A DNA stretch of 17,548 bases from Pseudobdellovibrio sp031428275 (GTDB taxonomy: Bacteria > Bdellovibrionota > Bdellovibrionia > Bdellovibrionales > Bdellovibrionaceae). The DNA is taken from positions 1-17,548 of the forward strand of contig JANPPC010000049.1 in assembly GCA_031428275.1 (NCBI GenBank), read 5' to 3'. The notes under the pieces were generated by a model. It searched no databases, was not told the origin of the DNA, and saw nothing but the letters and a program-made list of their open reading frames with translations. The position numbers and the translations under genes were made by a program. This document shows, in pieces, positions 1 to 6,925 of the stretch (position 1 is the stretch's first letter; every line of letters starts with the position of its first letter).

Positions 1-1010
1 TTCAAATCTAGGTGTATTAAGTTTATCGAATTCAAGTGCGACACGCACAAATTTAGGTCTGGGTAATTCAGCTGTTCTGAACGTCGGAACAGGGGCAGGT
101 TCAGTAGCCGCGGGTAATGATGCGCGCTTGACCGACAGCCGTGCACCGTCGGGTGCAGCCAGTGGTGATTTAGCTGGTACTTATCCGAACCCCACATTAG
201 CTGCGATCAACGCAGGCGGTACGGGTACGAAGGTTACATACGATACCAAGGGCCGTGTTATATCTTCAACTAGTTTAAATTCTTCGGATGTAACGACAGC
301 GTTGGGTTACACGCCGTCGAACGGATCAAGCGCATTATCGTCAGCAAATATTTTTGTCGGTAACGGATCTGGTTTCGCAGAAGGCCGCGTGTTATCAGGC
401 GATGCATCGATTTCAAATCTAGGTGTATTGTCTATCAACGCAAATTCAATTAACAATGGCAAGATTAGCGATGTAGCGTTTAGTAAAATTACGGGACTAC
501 CAACAACTCTTGCGGGCTATACGATTACGATGACTTCAGCAGATGTAACGACAGCTTTGGGTTACACGCCGTCGAACGGAACTAATGCATTATCATCAGC
601 AAATATTTTTGTAGGTAATGGATCTGGCTTCGCAGAAGGCCGCGTATTATCAGGCGATGCATCGATTTCAAATCTAGGTGTATTAAGTTTATCGAATTCA
701 AGTACGACACGTACAAATTTAGGTCTGGGTAATTCAGCAGTTCTGAATGTCGGAACAGGGGCAGGTTCAGTGGCCGCGGGTAATGATTCACGCTTTACCG
801 ACAGCCGCGCTCCATCGGGCGCAGCAAGTGGTGATTTAGCTGGTACTTATCCGAACCCAACCTTAGCTGCGGTCAACGCAGGTGGTACGGGTACGAAGAT
901 TACATACGACGCTAAAGGTCGTGTCACTTCTTCGACTAGTTTAAATTCAGCGGATGTAACGACAGCATTGGGTTACACGCCAACGATTTCGCAGTGGTCT
1001 ACGAATGCTT
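1..1010 (+). repeat. Diverged long direct repeats in the fibre shaft (666-bp and 255-bp offsets)
   Basis: Bases 1-350 recur at 667-1010 with an exact offset of 666 bp (222 codons). The first 60 bases differ at 2 positions and the next 120 at about 11, mostly synonymous. A second copy relation has an offset of 255 bp (85 codons): 291-430 matches 546-686, covering ALGYTPSNG through GRVLSGDASISNLGVL. All offsets are multiples of three, so expansion or contraction would keep the frame. This supports growth of the shaft by duplication. Confidence 0.88.
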
Positions 1011-1816
1011 CAAGTGATATTTCGTTCTCTAGCGGTAACGTTGGTATTGGAACGACGTCTCCGGCTGCAAAACTCAATGTCGGTGGTAATACAATTTTAG
1101 GTGGTGCGACCGAAGCAACGGGTGCACTTTCAAACGACACAACTGTCGCCGCAACCACATTCTTTGGTACGTCAGGAAGTTGGAAAATCAATTCATCTGG
1201 CGCAGGCACACTCAGCTATTTAGGCGTTAATTATCTAAACACACTTTCGGCACAAATAGAGGCAGCTACAGCCTCATCTGCAACGGTTGGCCTAAAAATT
1301 CGAGGAGTTGCTGGGCAAAGCGCAGATTATATTCAGCTGGTAGACACTACATCAGGAACGGTCGCAGCAATTACACCCACAGGAGGTGCATACTTTGCTG
1401 GTAACGTAGGTATCGGAACGACAACGCCAGTGACCACGCTTGATGTGAACGGTACAGCGCGTGTTATGGCTTCAATCGAGGGTGTATCAGCGGCTGTCAG
1501 CTCGGGAGCTAGTTACACGATTCCGGATATGTCGCTTAATTTCAGACAAATCAATTTAAATAATAACACAACGATTACTTTGCCTGTGGCTACCGGCTTG
1601 CCGGCCGGTAGTGTGTATACTTTAACACTAAAAATAGCTCAAGACGCTACGGGGTCTAGAGCGGTCACTTGGTCAGGAAATGGCATATTAATTAAGTGGG
1701 ATGGTGGTTCTGACCCGGTGATCGCAAGCTCTCCGTCGCAAGAGACTATTTTACAGTTTACAAAGATTTCAGGAATTAACATTTGTTATGCTTCAATGGT
1801 CTGGCGAGAAAATTAA
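2..1816 (+). CDS. Repetitive tail-fibre-like surface fibre protein (5' partial)
   Basis: The reading frame is open from the first bases of the window, so the gene starts upstream; 604 residues are visible. Residues 1-340 are a repetitive shaft with phage-fibre motifs: DLAGTYPNPTLAA, TKxTYDxKGRV, DVTTALGYTP, and GNDSRFTDSRAPSGAASG. Two copies of NVGIGTTSP/NVGIGTTTP (about residues 346 and 468) bracket a roughly 120-residue insert. The last 110 residues form a probable beta-sandwich tip with a TGLPAGSVYTLTLKIAQDATGSR stretch ending in ITLP/TWSGNG-type motifs, as in many phage fibre tips; no S74 autoprotease was seen. Known: Bdellovibrio displays trimeric chimeric fibres (MAT superfamily) of this mosaic build for prey recognition. 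Inference: this is such a fibre. The N-terminal anchor cannot be seen. A glycine-rich secreted protein follows after 4 nt. A prophage tail fibre is the alternative, but no other phage genes are present. Confidence 0.8.
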   Translation, partial: SNLGVLSLSNSSATRTNLGLGNSAVLNVGTGAGSVAAGNDARLTDSRAPSGAASGDLAGTYPNPTLAAINAGGTGTKVTYDTKGRVISSTSLNSSDVTTALGYTPSNGSSALSSANIFVGNGSGFAEGRVLSGDASISNLGVLSINANSINNGKISDVAFSKITGLPTTLAGYTITMTSADVTTALGYTPSNGTNALSSANIFVGNGSGFAEGRVLSGDASISNLGVLSLSNSSTTRTNLGLGNSAVLNVGTGAGSVAAGNDSRFTDSRAPSGAASGDLAGTYPNPTLAAVNAGGTGTKITYDAKGRVTSSTSLNSADVTTALGYTPTISQWSTNASSDISFSSGNVGIGTTSPAAKLNVGGNTILGGATEATGALSNDTTVAATTFFGTSGSWKINSSGAGTLSYLGVNYLNTLSAQIEAATASSATVGLKIRGVAGQSADYIQLVDTTSGTVAAITPTGGAYFAGNVGIGTTTPVTTLDVNGTARVMASIEGVSAAVSSGASYTIPDMSLNFRQINLNNNTTITLPVATGLPAGSVYTLTLKIAQDATGSRAVTWSGNGILIKWDGGSDPVIASSPSQETILQFTKISGINICYASMVWREN

Positions 1817-1820
1817 ATTT

Positions 1821-2801
1821 GTGAAGTATAATTCAATCTTTCTTATTTTAAGTATTCTTTTTTTTGTGGTTAATGTCTCTGCATGGGTGGGCACAAGAGC
1901 TAGAAAACCGAATCGTACGGTCACGATCACTTTAACGAACGGAACAAATTTTTTAGTTCCCGCTAATTGGAACAGCACCAATAATAGCATCGAGTGTATC
2001 GGCGCTGGTGGTGGCGGGCGAACAAGTGGAACGAATGGCGGCGGTGGCGCCGGTGGCGGCGGTTATTCTAAACAGACGAATGTGGTGTTAGTTCCGTCGA
2101 CAAATGTAACTTATCAAATTGGTTCTGCAGGCGCTGCCGGCGTAGCAGGTGGAAATTCTTTTTTTTGTAATTCGACATCGAATTGTGCAAGCGTCAGTGG
2201 TTTAGCCGTCGTAGTGGGTGCTTTCGGTGGCGGCGGTGCCACAAGCGGAACGGGCGCTACAGGCGGAAGTACTGCTTCGGCAGTTGGCAGCACTAAATTT
2301 TCAGGTGGTACAGGCGGTACTGCAGTCGGCCGAGGCGGTGGAGGTGGTGCCGGAGCCGGTGGTGTTAATGGAAATGGTGGAAATGGTGGTTCTAGTTTAG
2401 GAATTTCAAGTGGCGGCGGCGGTGGTGGTGGAAATGGCGGCGGTGGTGCCGGAGTCGACGCTTCCGGAGACGATGGAGGCAATGGCGGTACGAACAATCT
2501 TGTAGGCGGAGCAGGTCTGCGATCGGTTCGAGATGGCGGAGCTGCAACCGCCGGAACTAACGGTGGCGGCGGTGGTGGTTCGGGAAGAGACGCCGCAGGG
2601 CATGGAGCAGCTGGTAGTATGAGCAAAGACATTACGACTAATGTTGGTAGTGGTGGCGGTGGTGCCGGCGGTGCTCGTGGTACGACAGCCCAAAATGGTG
2701 GGCTTGGTGGCGGCTATGGAGGCGGCGGTGGCGGTAGCGGTGAAGGTGGTACCGCGGGCGCCGGAGGCGCAGGAGTTTGTTTTATTAAATATCGGTATTA
2801 G
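1821..2801 (+). CDS. Secreted glycine-rich fibre-tip-like protein
   Basis: I place the start at GTG 1821, not the upstream in-frame ATG 1788. GTG gives a classical signal peptide (MKYNSIFLILSILFF, then VVNVSA as the likely cleavage site), while ATG 1788 would put charged sequence ahead of it and overlap the fibre gene by 29 nt. The gene then begins 4 nt after the fibre stop; a weak GGCGAGA lies upstream. The protein is 326 residues. After a short beta segment (TNGTNFLVPANWNS, ECIGAGGGG) nearly everything is Gly/Ala/Ser/Thr with GGGGGAGGG runs, YSKQTNVVL and VTYQIGSAGAAG, ending AGVCFIKYRY. This order matches glycine-rich phage and prophage fibre-associated proteins that end in GIIVI.Y. Some phage adhesin tips fold such segments as polyglycine-II helix bundles; applying that here is inference. 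Position suggests it works with the fibre. The long proline-rich frame on the opposite strand is a shadow. Confidence 0.75.
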   Translation: MKYNSIFLILSILFFVVNVSAWVGTRARKPNRTVTITLTNGTNFLVPANWNSTNNSIECIGAGGGGRTSGTNGGGGAGGGGYSKQTNVVLVPSTNVTYQIGSAGAAGVAGGNSFFCNSTSNCASVSGLAVVVGAFGGGGATSGTGATGGSTASAVGSTKFSGGTGGTAVGRGGGGGAGAGGVNGNGGNGGSSLGISSGGGGGGGNGGGGAGVDASGDDGGNGGTNNLVGGAGLRSVRDGGAATAGTNGGGGGGSGRDAAGHGAAGSMSKDITTNVGSGGGGAGGARGTTAQNGGLGGGYGGGGGGSGEGGTAGAGGAGVCFIKYRY

Positions 2802-2844
2802 TTTGTGGCCCGCCGCTGTACCGGAATGGGGCGTCTTATTTTTG

Positions 2845-2850
2845 TATAAT
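2845..2850 (+). promoter_or_regulatory. Candidate sigma-70 -10 box (TATAAT) for the diguanylate cyclase gene
   Basis: A perfect TATAAT preceded by TTTG lies in the 112-nt gap between the glycine-rich gene and the cyclase, 63 nt before its TTG start. No convincing -35 is seen at 16-18 nt upstream, so the call rests on the -10 alone. It suggests the cyclase is transcribed separately from the fibre genes. Confidence 0.4.
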
Positions 2851-2903
2851 AATAAAGCTCAAAACCGAAGTTCAAAAAACCGAAAAGAGACCAGTTACAT
2901 CGT

Positions 2904-2908
2904 GGAGG
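2904..2908 (+). promoter_or_regulatory. Shine-Dalgarno GGAGG that fixes a TTG start
   Basis: GGAGG with a 5-nt all-T spacer precedes TTG 2914. This decides the start of the cyclase gene; the reading frame is open much further upstream, but there it runs through the glycine-rich gene in another frame. Confidence 0.8.
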
Positions 2909-2913
2909 TTTTT

Positions 2914-4023
2914 TTGAAACAATGGGTTGTAAAATTAATTCAGCAGTTAGATATGGCCATGAAGAAACCTCAGAGTCACGAAAGTGAAGACTTGCCAATT
3001 ATTACTGAAGACAAAGCGACTATTTTGTTTATGATTGACGTTTACAACAAGCATTTGTTCGAAGTTGAAAAACATTCGATTCGTAGGGTACGAGAAAAAT
3101 TAGATAATCTTTCTAAAGCATTGATTGATCCAGATCAAAAAAAGATGGAAAAAACTTTATTCGATATTCGTCAGTTTTTTTCAAGCTACCGAATTGATGA
3201 GTATTCGTACGTGCAAAATACTTTCGATGATTTTAAACGTATCGTTTGGGATTTTGCGGATCAGCTCAGCGAAGAGATGGAATTTGAGAATGACAAAGAT
3301 CAGAAGTTAGCGACTCACTTAGACAGTCTAAAAGAAGCCGTAGAAGCTAATTCAATCGAGTCTTTGCGCCTTAAATCACGTGAATTCATCAATTCCTATA
3401 TGGAGTATCAATCGCAGAAGAAAGAGCACCGAGAGCGTCGTATGACGACGGTGAAGAAAAATCTAAACACGATAAAAAAACAGCTAACCGTAGCGAACAA
3501 TAATTTATCGATTGATCACTTAACATCAGCACATAATCGAAAAAGCTGCGACGAATATATTAAAAAATTAGCTCAAGTTAATCATATTAGCCAAATACCT
3601 ACGTCGTTGATTATGCTGGATATAGACTTCTTTAAAAAAATTAATGATTCTTACGGACACGATATCGGCGATTACGTGCTAAAAGAGTGCGTACGTATCC
3701 TAGGTGAGATTTTTAACCGTGACGGCGAAATGGTTGCTCGCATAGGTGGCGAAGAATTTGTGGTTGTGCTTCCAAGTCATTCAATCGAGTTATCGGTCTT
3801 ACGGGCCGAAGAAGCTCAAAAACGAATTCGCCGAGAGTCTTTCATTCAAGGTAACCTTGATATTCGTTTCACGGTATCTATGGGGATTGCGCAGTTGCAA
3901 GAAGGTGAAAGCTCAAGCGATTGGTTAAAGCGCGCCGATACGGCCCTTTATCAATCAAAAAATTCGGGTCGTAATAAATACACCGTAGCCTCAAATCTGA
4001 CTAAATCAAAAAGCGTTGCATAA
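2914..4023 (+). CDS. Diguanylate cyclase (GGEEF) with a helical N-terminal sensor region
   Basis: The product makes c-di-GMP from two GTP. It has 369 residues from TTG 2914. Residues 1-195 are charged and helical, with no signal peptide or membrane segment, so it is probably a cytoplasmic sensing or dimerising region of unrecognised type. Residues 200-360 form the GGDEF domain: IDHLTSAHNR, DIDFFKKINDSYGHDIGDY (metal-binding Asp near 236-238), and the active-site loop GGEEF at 278-282. The allosteric I-site, normally RxxD five residues before the loop, reads RDGE (269-272), so product inhibition may be weakened. SMGIA and RADTALYQSKNSGRNK close the domain. It follows the fibre genes, and c-di-GMP controls predation steps in Bdellovibrio (known); a link to the fibres is inference. 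Confidence 0.93.
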   Translation: MKQWVVKLIQQLDMAMKKPQSHESEDLPIITEDKATILFMIDVYNKHLFEVEKHSIRRVREKLDNLSKALIDPDQKKMEKTLFDIRQFFSSYRIDEYSYVQNTFDDFKRIVWDFADQLSEEMEFENDKDQKLATHLDSLKEAVEANSIESLRLKSREFINSYMEYQSQKKEHRERRMTTVKKNLNTIKKQLTVANNNLSIDHLTSAHNRKSCDEYIKKLAQVNHISQIPTSLIMLDIDFFKKINDSYGHDIGDYVLKECVRILGEIFNRDGEMVARIGGEEFVVVLPSHSIELSVLRAEEAQKRIRRESFIQGNLDIRFTVSMGIAQLQEGESSSDWLKRADTALYQSKNSGRNKYTVASNLTKSKSVA

Positions 4024-4050
4024 AATAACAATTGTTAAGTCTGATTCCTC

Positions 4051-4074
4051 ACAGTGTTAGAATTCTAGCACTGT
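4051..4074. repeat. 24-bp near-perfect palindrome centred on GAATTC
   Basis: ACAGTGTTAGAATTCTAGCACTGT is symmetric except for one T/G position, which would be a G-U pair in RNA. A further six pairs (GATTCC with GGGATT, allowing wobbles) are possible outside a small internal loop. There is no T-tract, so it is not a standard terminator. It could be a dimeric-regulator operator or the stem of a transcribed structure. Confidence 0.55.
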
Positions 4075-4119
4075 ATAGGGATTGGTATACAGGTTACACC
4101 CTGGCTAATTGCGGCGGCT

Positions 4120-4152
4120 AATCAGAAGCCATTGCCCGCTGGCTTCTTGATT
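4120..4152 (+). repeat. Strong hairpin in the cyclase-subtilase intergenic region
   Basis: AATCAGAAGCCA (4120-4131) pairs with TGGCTTCTTGATT (4140-4152), giving a 12-bp stem with one bulged base and an 8-nt loop. The following GCTTTG is too poor in T for a confident intrinsic terminator. A second small hairpin, AACTTC-AAC-GAAGTT, lies at 4195-4209, next to two AAACGCCA direct repeats. I do not recognise a known riboswitch class. Confidence 0.55.
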
Positions 4153-4254
4153 GCTTTGTACTAAGACACAAACTTAAACGCCACTTTAAACGCCAACTTC
4201 AACGAAGTTCTGCAGCAGCGTTTAGTTCATACAAATTAATAACGGGGGTTATCA

Positions 4255-5235
4255 ATGAGCAAGCGATTTATCGTTGGTCTTTCTTTGTGTTCGACTTTTC
4301 TATCAGCACAAGTAGCTTACGGCGCAATTAAAAAAGAGTCGCATTATCTTCATGAAAACAAGCCCATCGTTATTGCGGTGATAGATACAGGCGCTGACAT
4401 AAGTCATCCTGACTTAAAGAATTACATCTGGACGAACCTTGGTGAAATGGGCCTAGACAGTTTGGGTTTAGACAAGAAATCGAATGGTATAGATGATGAT
4501 GACAACGGATTTGTCGACGATATCCATGGATGGAATTTTGTTGAGAATTCAAATCGTGTCTTCGATGTAAATGGTCACGGCACTCATATTTCAGGTATTA
4601 TAAAAAATGAATTTAAGAATTTAAACGCAAAACAATCCACTAGCACGTCGGCGGCACCGGTACGTCTTATGATTTTGAAATATTACGATCCGAAGGGGAA
4701 GCTTGAAGATAGTATTAAGTTTTCGGTGCAGGCGATAAAATACGCCAACATGATGAATGCGAATATTATTAATTATTCTGGCGGCGGTGACGAAAGCTCG
4801 GCCAGCGAATTAGCGGCGATCCGACAAAGCGAAAAGTTAGGTATACTATTCGTGGCTGCAGCCGGTAACGGGCGAGCGAACACAGATATTAAAAAATATT
4901 ACCCTGCGAATTACGGCCTAAGTAATATTATTTCTGTCGGCGCTACGAATGAAGAAGGTGACTATGCATCGTTTAGTAACTACGGAAATCGATCTGTCGA
5001 TATCGCGGCGCCGGGTAAAGATATTAACTCAACCTTGCCGAATAGTAAGTTTGGCTTGATGAGCGGAACGTCGCAGGCAACGGCTTTTGTTACCGGAGCC
5101 GCTGCGAAAATGCTATCGATTTATAAAGGGAAGTTATCTCCAAAAGACACGATCGAGCTGTTATTAAAGAGCAGCCGTGCGCAAAGCACCTTAGCGGGTA
5201 AGACAAAACACCGCCTAGCTCTATTAAACAATTAA
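4255..5235 (+). CDS. Secreted subtilisin-like serine protease (S8), no propeptide
   Basis: The product is 326 residues with an N-terminal signal peptide (about residues 1-24, ending AYGA). The catalytic triad is clear: Asp44 in IAVIDTGADISHPDL, His108 in VNGHGTHISG, Ser273 in GLMSGTSQATAF; the oxyanion-hole Asn is N205 in AAAGNG. The usual GTSMA is GTSQA here. An acidic NGIDDDDNGFVDD loop (about 77-89) is a likely Ca site and is common in the S8 group. Only about 20 residues separate the signal peptide from the triad Asp, so the usual inhibitor/chaperone propeptide is missing. The start is ATG 4255 after AACGGGGG. It probably acts outside the inner membrane on prey or its own envelope (inference). 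Confidence 0.95.
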   Translation: MSKRFIVGLSLCSTFLSAQVAYGAIKKESHYLHENKPIVIAVIDTGADISHPDLKNYIWTNLGEMGLDSLGLDKKSNGIDDDDNGFVDDIHGWNFVENSNRVFDVNGHGTHISGIIKNEFKNLNAKQSTSTSAAPVRLMILKYYDPKGKLEDSIKFSVQAIKYANMMNANIINYSGGGDESSASELAAIRQSEKLGILFVAAAGNGRANTDIKKYYPANYGLSNIISVGATNEEGDYASFSNYGNRSVDIAAPGKDINSTLPNSKFGLMSGTSQATAFVTGAAAKMLSIYKGKLSPKDTIELLLKSSRAQSTLAGKTKHRLALLNN

Positions 5236-5296
5236 GTTACTGCGAACAAAACTTCGACAATAAACGTAAAATAAAAAAGAATCATTACTAGAAATT

Positions 5297-6187
5297 TTGA
5301 ATCCTAGAGTGCTATCCTTAGATTGCATGATGCAACAAATGTGGAAATCATTTCCCCGTGATCTTGAACGAAAGCTGAATGACTTGCTTGACGAGGCGGT
5401 ACCTAATTCTTCGAAGGCCTTCCAGCTTTACAAATCTTGCCAAGCCGAGAATTTATGGAACCAATCTTTCGAAACTTTCTCGCAAAGGCTAAGTGAATTC
5501 TGTGCGGTCCCGCGTCGCCAGCGCAGCAAGAGCCGTTTTGATCAGTTTTTATCTAGGCCGATGGATCGCTCTATTTACGATGGCTTTCATTTGACCTATA
5601 GAACGGCGCTTATCGAGCCAACCTCTGTACGTAACATAGCAAGCTGGGCTCATCATCTCATGCGACTAAATACTCGCATTGATGAGGTTGCCATTTCAAT
5701 TACAGCAATCGAAAAAACGATTAATAAATTAACGAACCCTGGTATACACGATAAAGATTCGGATCTTGAATTTTTTGATTTTTGTGAAGCCTGGCGAAGT
5801 GTTGCGGCCAGCATTATCGGAGACAAAAACAAGTTCGTCATTAATTCGCTTGTTAATGATTTAAAGATTTTAGATAGGGCATCGAAAGAAGCGAAGCCGG
5901 CGCAAAATACGCTTCCGACGATAGATCGAAGCTTCATTTATCTTACGCAGACCGAAACAGAGTGGATTAAAAATGTTTATCGTGCGGCTTTCACTTACGC
6001 AGCCATCCCGCGCTATCCGCTTGCCAAGGGGCCTGACAAACTTGAGTTGATCGAAATTCAGAAGCTCGTAACTTTATCTTGTTTAATCGAAAAGTCAGAT
6101 CGATTTGAAATTGTGCAGCATTTTGAGAGTGTTCGGTTAACGATCTTAGTTAGATGCGATCGCTTGTTTTACGAAACGGCGGCCTAG
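5297..6187 (+). CDS. Unrecognised 296-aa helical protein
   Basis: I do not recognise this protein. It is mostly alpha-helical with mixed charge, no signal peptide and no membrane segment, so it is likely cytoplasmic. Charged, basic stretches such as VPRRQRSKSRFDQF (about residues 71-84) are visible; a C-terminal half rich in LIEIQKLVTLSCLIEKSD looks like packed helices. The start is uncertain: TTG 5297, GTG 5309 and ATG 5327/5330/5339 are all possible and none has a good Shine-Dalgarno. ATG 5327 or 5330 is perhaps the likeliest. The gene lies 61 nt after the subtilase and ends just before a bidirectional terminator. Long uninterrupted frame and ordinary codon use argue that it is real. Confidence 0.7.
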   Translation: MNPRVLSLDCMMQQMWKSFPRDLERKLNDLLDEAVPNSSKAFQLYKSCQAENLWNQSFETFSQRLSEFCAVPRRQRSKSRFDQFLSRPMDRSIYDGFHLTYRTALIEPTSVRNIASWAHHLMRLNTRIDEVAISITAIEKTINKLTNPGIHDKDSDLEFFDFCEAWRSVAASIIGDKNKFVINSLVNDLKILDRASKEAKPAQNTLPTIDRSFIYLTQTETEWIKNVYRAAFTYAAIPRYPLAKGPDKLELIEIQKLVTLSCLIEKSDRFEIVQHFESVRLTILVRCDRLFYETAA

Positions 6188-6203
6188 GCTTCTGATCTTA
6201 AAT

Positions 6204-6232
6204 AAAAAAAGAGTAATTGCTTACTCTTTTTT
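6204..6232. terminator. Bidirectional intrinsic terminator
   Basis: AAAAAAGAGTAA (6205-6216) pairs perfectly with TTACTCTTTTTT (6221-6232) around a TTGC loop. Each arm gives a T-tract on its own strand, so it can end both the plus-strand gene stopping at 6187 and the minus-strand operon. The right arm also encodes the last codons of the 33-aa protein. Confidence 0.85.
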
Positions 6233-6322
6233 AGACAGCTTAATTAATTTGAAAATCACCAGCGCGAACAGGATAGTTAGTACCAGGCCAAAGCCAAAAA
6301 ACCAAAGTTCTGTTTCGTGCAT
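6221..6322 (-). CDS. 33-aa single-pass membrane microprotein
   Basis: A short ATG frame on the minus strand encodes 33 residues: MHETELWFFGFGLVL, then a hydrophobic stretch TILFALVIFKLIK, ending LSKKE. It is one transmembrane helix with an acidic N-terminus and a basic C-terminus, which predicts N-out/C-in by the positive-inside rule. It starts 8 nt after the stop of the AP2-domain gene, with AGGTAG just upstream as a possible Shine-Dalgarno, so it looks like the last gene of that operon. Its stop codon falls inside the terminator stem. Function unknown. Confidence 0.55.
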   Translation of the reverse strand: MHETELWFFGFGLVLTILFALVIFKLIKLSKKE

Positions 6323-6330
6323 TTACTACC

Positions 6331-6882
6331 TTATTTCTTGATGTCGCTTTTTCGTTTTGGCTCACGTTTAATAATATTTTGGTAAGCAATATCTCCGAAA
6401 TGTTTACGAGCGGCCACATTATACGCGTTAGCGGCATCGCTTTCGTAAGCAAAGTCACCAAGGTTGATCGCAAGGCCATTAACTTCAATGCCGGCTCTCC
6501 ATTTTTTCTTGGCTTTTAAAAACGATACGCCCTTGTAAGGAGACGACGTATTCGTGCGGCGTTTTGAAATCAAACGCTGGCGCTCTTTCATGGTACAGAC
6601 GACTAAATTATCTTTACGGTAATCAAGCCCATCATTAAAGCGTCGCGGGTAGACTTGTTTAGTTTTTGAAGGTTTCATCAGAAATCGGCCGAGTGTAATG
6701 CTGCGCGAACCCTCGGGTTTGCGAATTGAAGTCACTACTCTAAGGCGCCCGGTACTGCCGGTGGTGGCTCGCCAAGTGTGCTCAGAGACCACATCAAGAT
6801 CTTCTTTGTCGATTTTTACTTTTTGTCCAGAAGCGATTGTAATTGTGCACCATTCTTTTTTCATTCTTCTAGTCTGATCCAA
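6331..6882 (-). CDS. AP2-domain DNA-binding protein with degenerate HNH half
   Basis: The product is 183 residues from TTG 6882; ATG 6864 would give 177 and neither has a good Shine-Dalgarno. The C-terminal part (about 114-168) is an AP2/ERF DNA-binding domain: SPYKGVSFLKAKKKWRAGI, then LGDFAYESDAANAYNVAARK. The N-terminal half has the layout of phage and intron HNH homing endonucleases (KIDKEDLDVVSEHTWRA, ITLGRFLMKP, DGLDYRKDNLVVCT), but the expected LHR and VDHxNG elements read LGR and VYPRRFNDG, so the catalytic His and Asp are gone. It is therefore likely to bind DNA without cutting it (inference), as a regulator derived from a mobile nuclease. It sits 43 nt downstream of the DUF2817 gene and 8 nt before a membrane microprotein. 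Confidence 0.85.
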   Translation of the reverse strand: MDQTRRMKKEWCTITIASGQKVKIDKEDLDVVSEHTWRATTGSTGRLRVVTSIRKPEGSRSITLGRFLMKPSKTKQVYPRRFNDGLDYRKDNLVVCTMKERQRLISKRRTNTSSPYKGVSFLKAKKKWRAGIEVNGLAINLGDFAYESDAANAYNVAARKHFGDIAYQNIIKREPKRKSDIKK

Positions 6883-6925
6883 ATAGCCATCGCTCGTCTA
6901 GAAAGAAAGTGCCTGAGCCTACAAT

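Noticed and set aside
1..1010. Repeats as a CRISPR array
   Set aside because: The units are long, coding and in frame, with no short repeat-spacer alternation.
1490..1816. Peptidase S74 intramolecular chaperone domain at the fibre C-terminus
   Set aside because: The NVGIGTTSP motifs often go with S74, but the C-terminus lacks the S74 catalytic region and looks like a beta-sandwich tip.
1788..1820. ATG 1788 as the start of the glycine-rich gene
   Set aside because: It would put charged residues before the signal peptide and overlap the fibre gene; GTG 1821 gives a normal signal peptide.
2114..2632. A 172-aa proline-rich frame on the minus strand
   Set aside because: It is the mirror of the glycine codons (GGN) of the plus-strand glycine-rich gene and has no ribosome binding site.
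2641..2913. A 5' extension of the cyclase frame
   Set aside because: It runs through the glycine-rich gene in another frame with low-complexity text; the GGAGG/TTG at 2904-2916 gives a clear start.
4051..4152. A standard intrinsic terminator or a known riboswitch (c-di-GMP, cobalamin, SRP RNA)
   Set aside because: The stems lack T-tracts and none of the conserved motifs I know for these RNAs could be aligned.
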